From Zea mays (Eukaryota; Streptophyta; Magnoliopsida; Poales; Poaceae), in assembly GCF_902167145.1 (NCBI RefSeq), contig NC_050097.1, positions 224,955,034 through 225,019,033 on the forward strand: DNA of 64,000 nucleotides, given 5' to 3'. Positions 56,698 through 64,000 of the stretch are shown piece after piece. The notes under the pieces are model-generated. The model did no database searches. It had not been told where the DNA came from and worked only from the letters and a program-made list of their open reading frames with translations. Made by a program: the position numbers and the translations under genes. The stretch's first letter is position 1. The number at the start of each line of letters is the position of its first letter.

Positions 56698-57973
56698 TGA
56701 GAGCACCTAGAGGGGGGGGGTGAATAGGTGATCCTGTAAAAGTTCAAAACTTAAGCCACAAAAACTTGTTATGGGTTAGCACAAGTATGGCCAAGTGGCT
56801 AGAGAGAACTCAAAACACGATAACCACAAGAAAGCAATCACAGAGTTGACACGGTGGTTATCCCGTGGTTCGGCCAAGTACAAAACTTGCCTACTCCACG
56901 TTGTGGCGTCCCAACGGACGAGAGTTGCACTCAACTCCTCTCAAGTGATCCAATGATCAACTTGAATACCACGGTGTTTTTCTTTCCTTTGATCTTTTCC
57001 CGTTTGCGAGGAATCTCCACAACTTGGAGTCTCTCGCCCTTACAATTGAGTTCACAAAGAAATACGGAGTAAGGTGGGAATGAGCAACGCACACAAGACT
57101 CAAAAATCAGAGCAACAACACGCACACAAGTCGCAACAAGAGCTCGCAACGCAACACAAAGAGTTCACAACTCCACAAGAGCTCTATATGCTATCACAAT
57201 GAAACGAATGCGTGAGATTGGTGTCTTGGTGCTTAGAAGAGTTGTAGGAATGCTTGGTATCCTCCTCCATGCGCCTAGGGGTCCCTTTTATAGCCCCAAG
57301 GCAGCTAAGAGCCGTTGAGAGCACATCTGGAAGGCTATCCTTGCCTTCTGTCGTCGGGCGCACCGGACAGTCCGGTGCACACCGGACACTGTCCGGTGCC
57401 CGATTTCTTTCCATAAACAGCAAAGCCGACCGTTGCCGACCGTTGCAGATCTGGCGCACCGGACAGTTCGGTGCACACCGGACAGTCCGGTGCCTCCTTC
57501 CGACCGTTGGCTCGGCCACGTGTCGCGCGCCGATCGCGCGGCCGACCGTTGGCCCGGCCGACCGTTGGCTCACCGGACAGTCCGGTGCACACCGGACAGT
57601 CCGGTGAATTTTAGCCGAAGTCGCCGGAGAAAAACCCGAGAGCGGCCTCTTCGGCTGGGGCAGCCTGGCGCACCGGACACTGTCCGGTGCACCACCGGAC
57701 ACTGTCCGGTGCACCACCGGACAGTCCGGTGCCCCAGACCGAAACAGCCTCTTGGCTGTACACAGCCAAGTCTTCTCTTCTCTTCTTCTTTCTGTTTCTA
57801 ACACTTAGACAAGATGTTAGTACACAAAACCAATGTACTAAGGCTTAGAAACATACCTTAACTTGTGATTTGCACTTTGTTCATCCATGGGCATATTTTC
57901 ACATTTAAGCACTTGTGTTTGCATTCAATCACCAAAATACTTAGAAATGGCCCAAAGGCACATTTCCCTTTCA
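56698..57973 (-). repeat. 3' LTR of Copia A
   Basis: 1276 bp, TGAGAGCACC to ACATTTCCCTTTCA. Reversed TATA (cttttata) at 57285-57292. About ten palindromes between 57359 and 57735, in two forms: CACCGGACAGTCCGGTG and CACCGGACACTGTCCGGTG. Confidence 0.95.
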
Positions 57974-58760
57974 ATCTCCCCCTTTTTGGTGATTTATGCC
58001 AACACAACATAAAGTAGATAGCACAAGTGCAAAATCACTTCAAATAAAAACTCAAATTGGTTTTGATTCAATTTTGGCATATATGGATCATCCTTTGCCA
58101 CCACTTGGTTTGTTTTTGCAAATGAAACTCAAATCTCTATTTCTATGTCAAACACACATGTTGAGGCATAAAGAGAGTCATTCCAAAAGAGATTGATCAA
58201 AGATTTCAAAAACTCCCCCTATTTCCCATAGTCAAAAACTTCTCCCCACAAGAAGCCAACTTTTGACAATAAAGACAATAAAAGCTTTTGACACAACAAA
58301 AACTCTATTCTACTATTTTCAAAATCTCTCAAGTGGTAGCTGATCCATTTATCACTTTGGCCTTTATTTTCTCCCCCTTTGGCATCAAGCACCAAAACGG
58401 GATTAATCTTGGCCTTTTAACCCCATTGCCTCACCAGAGTCTTCAATTAAGAGCAAATGGCAATAAGATTTCATGAGATGAACTTGGAATTAGTTACCCT
58501 CTCATCGGAGTGCAGTGGAAGTCTTTCATGGTCCAAGTCCACCTTTTCCCTTTCAATCCTCCTTCGAGACTAAATGACCAAACTCAAGCACATGGTTAGT
58601 CTCAAAGGGTCAAGTTGTAACACATCTCCCCCTAAACATGTGCATTACTTTGCAACGGACTTGTGAGGTCCAGGGAGTGTTTGTACAACTTGAGCACCAC
58701 AATAAGCAACAAAATGCAGAATGAACATGATCAAGGGCATAAACACATGTATGCTACAAT
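57974..58760 (-). other. 3' untranslated interior and polypurine tract of Copia A
   Basis: Polypurine-tract complement atctccccctttttgg at 57974 onward; repeated tctccccc motifs at about 58212, 58371 and 58626. No gene. Confidence 0.85.
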
Positions 58761-61700
58761 TCAATCCACGTTCCGCGAATCTAAGACATTTAGCTCACTA
58801 CGCAACCTGCAAAAGGTCTTCTCATCTAGAGGCTTGGTAAAGATATCGGCTAGCTGGTTCTCGGTGCTAACATGAAACACTTCGATATCTCCCTTTTGCT
58901 GGTGGTCTCTCAAAAAGTGATGCCGGATGTCTATGTGCTTTGTGCGGCTGTGTTCAACAGGATTTTCCGCCATGCGGATAGCACTCTCATTATCACATAG
59001 GAGTGGGACTTTGCTCAGATTGTAGCCAAAGTCCCTGAGGGTTTGCCTCATCCAAAGTAGTTGCGCGCAACACTGTCCTGCGGCAACATACTCGGCCTCA
59101 GCGGTGGATAGGGCAACGGAGGTTTGTTTCTTAGAGTTCCATGACACCAGGGACCTTCCTAAGAATTGGCACGTCCCCGATGTACTTTTCCTATCGACCT
59201 TACATCCAGCATAGTCGGAGTCTGAGTATCCAACTAAGTCAAAGGTAGACCCCTTTGGATACCAGAGCCCGAAGCAAGGCGTAGCAACCAAATATCTAAG
59301 AATTCGCTTCACCGCCACTAAGTGACACTCCTTAGGATCGGATTGAAATCTAGCACACATGCATACGCTAAGCATAATGTCCGGTCTACTAGCACATAAA
59401 TAAAGCAAAGAACCTATCATTGACCGGTATGCTTTTTGATCAACGGACTTACCTCCTTTGTTGAGGTCGGTGTGTCCGTCGGTTCCCATCGGCGTCTTTG
59501 CGGGCTTGGCGTCCTTCATCCCAAACCGCTTTAGCAGATCTTGCGTGTACTTCGTTTGGGAGATGAAGGTGCCGTCCTTGAGTTGCTTCACTTGGAACCC
59601 AAGGAAGTAGTTCAACTCGCCCATCATTGACATCTCGAATTTCTGCGTCATCACCCTGCTAAACTCTTCACAAGACTTTTGGTTAGTAGAACCAAATATT
59701 ATGTCATCGACATAAATTTGGCACACAAACAAATCACCATCACAAGTCTTAGTAAAAAGAGTTGGATCGGCTTTCCCAACCTTGAAAGCATTAGCAATTA
59801 AGAAATCTCTAAGGCATTCATACCATGCTCTTGGGGCTTGCTTAAGTCCATAGAGCGCCTTAGAGAGCTTACACACATGGTCGGGGTACCGTTCATCCTC
59901 AAAGCCCGGGGGTTGCTCCACGTACACCTCCTCCTTGATTGGCCCATTGAGGAAAGCGCTCTTCACATCCATTTGGTACAACCTGAAAGAATGGTGAGCG
60001 GCATATGCTAGCAAAATACGAATGGACTCTAGCCTAGCCACAGGAGCAAAAGTCTCCTCAAAGTCCAAACCTGCGACTTGGGCATACCCTTTTGCCACAA
60101 GTCGAGCCTTGTTCCTCGTCACCACCCCGTGCTCGTCCTGTTTGTTGCGGAACACCCACTTGGTTCCCACAACATTTTGCTTCGGACGAGGCACCAGTGT
60201 CCAAACTTCATTGCGCTTGAAGTTGTTTAGCTCCTCTTGCATGGCCAACACCCAGTCCGGATCTAGCAAGGCCTCCTCTACCCTGAAAGGCTCAATAGAA
60301 GAGACAAAGGAGTAATGCTCACAAAAATTAACTAATCGAGATCGAGTAGTTACTCCCTTGCTAATGTCACCCAGAATTTGGTCGACGGGATGATCCCTTT
60401 GGATCGTCGCTCGAACTTGGGTTGGAGGTGCCGGTTGCGCTTCTTCCTCCATCACGTTATCATCTTGTGCTCCCCCTTGATCACACGCCTCCTTTTGATG
60501 AACCTGTTCATCGTCTTGAGTCGGGGGATGCACCATAATTGAGGAAGAGGGTTGATCTTGATCATCTTGTTCCTGTGGCCGCACTTCTCCAATCGCCATG
60601 GTTCGTATAGCGGTTGTCGGAACATCTTCTTCATCTACATCATCACAATCAACCACTTGCTCTCTTGGAGAGCCATTAGTCTCATCAAATACAACGTCGC
60701 TAGAGACTTCAACCAAACCCGATGATTTGTTGAAGACTCTATACGCCTTTGTATTTGAGTCATAACCTAATAAAAACCCTTCTACAGCTTTGGGAGCAAA
60801 CTTAGAATTTCTACCCTTCTTCACTAGAATGTAGCATTTACTCCCAAATACACGAAAGTACGATACATTGGGTTTGTTACCGGTTAGTAGCTCATACGAC
60901 GTTTTCTTGAGGAGGCGATGAAGGTAGACCCTGTTGATGGCGTGGCAAGCAGTGTTCACGGCTTCCGTCCAAAAGCACTCGGGGGTCTTGAACTCTCCTA
61001 GCATCGTCCTCGCCATGTCGATGAGCGTCCTGTTCTTCCTCTCTACCACACCATTTTGCTGTGGTGTGTAGGGAGCGGAGAACTCGTGCTTGATCCCTTC
61101 CTCTTCAAGGAACTCCTCTACTTGAAGGTTCTTGAACTCGGACCCGTTGTCGCTCCTTATCTTCTTCACCTTGAGCTCAAACTCATTTTGAGCTCTCCTG
61201 AGGAAGCGCTTGAGAGTCCCTTGGGTTTCAGACTTATCCTGCAAAAAGAACACCCAAGTGAAGCGGGAAAAAATCATCAACAATAACTAAACCATACTTA
61301 CTCCCTCCTATGCTCAGATAGGCGACAGGTCCGAAGAGGTCCATATGCAGCAGCTCCAGGGGTCTTGAAGTGGTCATCACGTTCTTGCTGTGATGTGCTC
61401 CTCCCACTTGTTTACCTGCTTGACAAGCTGCACAAGGTCTATCTTTTTCGAAATGCACGTTAGTCAAACCTATCACGTGTTCTCCCTTTAGAAGCTTGTG
61501 AAGGTTCTTCATCCCCACATGTGCTAAGCGGCGATGCCATAGCCAGCCCATGCAAGTCTTAGCCATTAAGCATGCATCTAGACCGGCCTCTTCTTTTGCA
61601 AAATCAACTAAATAAAGTTTGCCGTCTAATACACCCTTAAAAGCTAGTGAACCATCACTTCTTCTAAAGACAGACACATCTACATTTGTAAATAGACAAT

Positions 61701-63312
61701 TATACCCCATATGACATAATTGACTCACAGATAGCAGATTATATCCAAGAGACTCAACTAAAAACACATTAGATATGGAGTGCTCATTAGAAATTGCAAT
61801 TTTACCTAAACCTTTTACCTTGCCTTGATTCCCATCACCGAATATAATTGAATCTTGGGAATCTTTATTCTTGACGTAGGAGGTGAACATCTTCTTCTCC
61901 CCCGTCATATGGTTTGTGCATCCGCTGTCGATAATCCAGCTTGAACCCCCGGATGCATAAACCTTCTTCTCCCTTGCCATAAGGCATGTGTGACGCTCGT
62001 TGGGGAAGAGGGTTGATTTGTTGAAGGCGGTGGCGGCGAGTCCTTCATTGTCGGAGTCGGACGAGGAGCAATCCGAGTCCCACTCCTTGCCTAGATGCGC
62101 CTCGCCTTTTGCCTTCTTGTAATGCTTCTTCTTTTCCCTCTTGTTTCCCTTTTCCTGGTCACTATCATTATCGGGACAGTTAGCAATAAAATGACCAAGC
62201 TTACCGCATTTGAAGCATGATCGCTTCCCCTTGGTCTTAGTCTTGCTCGGCTGTCCATTGCGACCCTTTAGCACCGTCTTGAATCTCTTGATAATGAGGG
62301 CCATTTCTTCTTCATTAAGACCGGCCGCCTCAATTTGCGCCACCTTGCTGGGTAGTGCCTCCTTGTTCCCTGTGGCTTTGAGAGCAAAAGGTTGCGGCTC
62401 GTTGATCGGTCCATTCAAGGCGTCGTCCACATACCTTGCCTCCTTGATCATCATTCGCCCGCTGACGAATTTTCCTAGGACTTCTTCGGGCGACATTTTG
62501 GTGTACCTGGGATTCTCACGAATATTATTCACCAAATGAGGATCAAGAACGGTAAAGGACCTGAGCATTAGTCGGACGACGTCGTGGTCCGTCCATCGGG
62601 TGCTTCCATAGCTCCTTATTTTGTTGACAAGGGTCTTGAGCCGGTTGTATGTTTGAGTTGGCTCCTCGCCCCTTATCATCGCGAACCGTCCAAGCTCGCC
62701 CTCCACCAACTCCATTTTGGTGAGCAAGGTAGCGTCATTTCCCTCATGAGAGATCTTGAGGGTATCCCAGATTTGCTTGGCGTTATCCAAGCCACTCACT
62801 TTATTATATTCATCCCTGCACAATGAGGCTAGAAGAACAGTAGTAGCTTGTGCATTCTTATGGATTTGCTCATTAATGAATATAGGACTATCCGAACTAT
62901 TAAAGTGCATTCCACTATCTACAATCTCCCATATGCTAGGATGGAGAGAGAATAGGTGACTACGCATTTTGTGGCTCCAAAATTCGTAGTCCTCCCCATC
63001 AAAGTGTGGGGGCTTGCCGAGTGGAATAGAAAGCAAATGTGAATTTGAACTTTGCGGAATACGAGAGTAGTCAAAAGAAAAGTTAGAATTAACCGGTTTC
63101 CTTTGTTTGTCGTGGTCGTCGTCCTTTTGGGAAGAAGAGGACTCATCGCTGTCGTAGTAGACGATCTCCTTGATGCGTCTTGTCTTCTTCTTCTTCCCAT
63201 CTCTTCGCTTGTGGCCCGAGCCCGAGTCATTGGACTTGTCATCCCTTGGCTCGTTGACGAAGGACTCCTTCTCCTTATCGTTGATCACAATTCCCTTCCC
63301 CTTAGGATCCAT
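58761..63312 (-). pseudogene. Gag-Pol of Copia A, one frameshift from intact
   Basis: Open from ATG 63312 (MDPKGKGIVIN). In order: Gag core (KPPHFDGEDYEFWSHKMRSH), zinc knuckle CFKCGKLGHFIANC (about 62180-62220), splice-like joint at 61962/61963, protease [18 protein letters not shown]-pre-integrase finger ([20 protein letters not shown]) and integrase Asp (HMDLFGP). One extra A in the run 61268-61273 shifts the frame. The second stretch (61283-58761, 840 codons) has integrase Asp (IRSDNGSEF) and Glu (NGVVERKN), RT (YVDDIIFG), and RNase H ([30 protein letters not shown]), ending [10 protein letters not shown]. No other break seen. Encodes the particle, protease, integrase and polymerase of the element. 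Confidence 0.92.
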
Positions 63313-63349
63313 CTCTTCGGGCGGTTAGTCCCTTTCTTGAAGAGAACGA

Positions 63350-63360
63350 CTCTGATACCA
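63350..63360 (-). other. Primer binding site of Copia A
   Basis: Minus strand TGGTATCAGAG, two bases from the 5' LTR; initiator Met-tRNA type. Confidence 0.9.
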
Positions 63361-63362
63361 AT

Positions 63363-64000
63363 TGAGAGCACCTAGAGGGGGGGGTGAATAGGTGATCCTG
63401 TAAAAGTTCAAAACTTAAGCCACAAAAACTTGTTATGGGTTAGCACAAGTATGGCCAAGTGGCTAGAGAGAACTCAAAACACGATAACCACAAGAAAGCA
63501 ATCACAGAGTTGACACGGTGGTTATCCCGTGGTTCGGCCAAGTACAAAACTTGCCTACTCCACGTTGTGGCGTCCCAACGGACGAGAGTTGCACTCAACT
63601 CCTCTCAAGTGATCCAATGATCAACTTGAATACCACGGTGTTTTTCTTTCCTTTGATCTTTTCCCGTTTGCGAGGAATCTCCACAACTTGGAGTCTCTCG
63701 CCCTTACAATTGAGTTCACAAAGAAATACGGAGTAAGGTGGGAATGAGCAACGCACACAAGACTCGAAAATCAGAGCAACAACACGCACACAAGTCGCAA
63801 CAAGAGCTCGCAACGCAACACAAAGAGTTCACAACTCCACAAGAGCTCTATATGCTATCACAATGAAACGAATGCGTGAGATTGGTGTCTTGGTGCTTAG
63901 AAGAGTTGTAGGAATGCTTGGTATCCTCCTCCATGCGCCTAGGGGTCCCTTTTATAGCCCCAAGGCAGCTAAGAGCCGTTGAGAGCACATCTGGAAGGCT
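63363..64000 (-). repeat. 5' LTR of Copia A (partial)
   Basis: First 638 bp in plus-strand order, TGAGAGCACC onward; continues past the window edge. Compared with the 3' LTR, one substitution and one G fewer in the opening G-run. Confidence 0.95.

Larger units (their letters stand above)
56698..64000 (-). mobile_element. Copia element A (Opie/Ji-type), young, intron-less
   Basis: Minus-oriented, inserted in gypsy B after gactt. Complete apart from the right part of its 5' LTR: 3' LTR 56698-57973, interior 57974-63362, 5' LTR from 63363. Over the 638 bp comparable, the LTRs differ by one base (57110 region A, matching G near 63775) and one G in a G-run, so insertion was recent. Differs from D, E and F by lacking the 1-kb intron-like segment. 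Confidence 0.92.

Noticed and set aside
57359..57735. Regularly repeated palindromes as a CRISPR-like array
   Set aside because: Spacing is irregular, the units sit in LTR U3 regions of many elements, and the genome is a plant.

Overview
This window looks like a stretch of a large, repeat-rich grass genome, most likely maize (Zea mays) or a close relative. Nearly everything is nested LTR retrotransposons. The dominant ones are Opie/Ji-type Copia elements (SIRE/Maximus-like lineage), recognised by LTRs that begin TGAAAGGGAAAT and end in CTCTCA or GACTTTCA, arrays of the palindrome CACCGGACAGTCCGGTG, an initiator-Met-tRNA primer site, and the integrase-RT-RNase H order. Others are Ty3/gypsy elements of Tat type with an antisense gene in their 3' region. 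Family names are my recognition; no database search was run.

Left block (1-28.3 kb), outermost first: gypsy LTR fragment and Copia G (minus, remnant); Copia F (minus) inserted in G at 26559/26560; Copia H (plus) inserted in F at 20982/20983; Copia E (minus, 1971-18012) and a gypsy element (plus, ending at 1085) both inserted in H. E is unusual: a 3447-bp segment running from its integrase into its LTR is present three times in tandem.

Central island (28.3-41.2 kb): one apparently intact single-exon gene (31622-33103) for a membrane-anchored FkbM-type methyltransferase-like protein. A foldback, Tourist-like MITE interrupts its 5' leader and cuts a short upstream ORF that becomes continuous again if the MITE is removed. 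Around it lie pseudogenes of a PP2C phosphatase, a CLASSY-type SNF2 remodeller and an MRH1/MDIS2-type leucine-rich-repeat receptor kinase, plus MITE and LTR scraps.

Right block (41.2-64 kb): Copia D (plus), interrupted by Copia C (minus) at 45600, interrupted by gypsy B (minus) at 47912, interrupted by young Copia A (minus) at 56697. A continues past the window; its two LTRs differ by one base and one G-run length over the 638 bp that can be compared.

The most interesting signal is an apparent retrotransposon intron. Copies D, E and F (and the 5' site of G) carry a 1.0-1.2 kb segment between the Gag zinc knuckle and the protease, with GT and AG ends, a coiled-coil coding capacity and a stop codon 12-13 nt before its 3' end. 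Copy A lacks exactly this segment, joined at AAG/GTT, as expected if A was copied from spliced RNA. This suggests splicing could set the choice between a long Gag and a Gag-Pol fusion. Second is the host-gene upstream ORF split by the MITE; third are the multi-exon antisense genes with their own TATA boxes in both gypsy elements.
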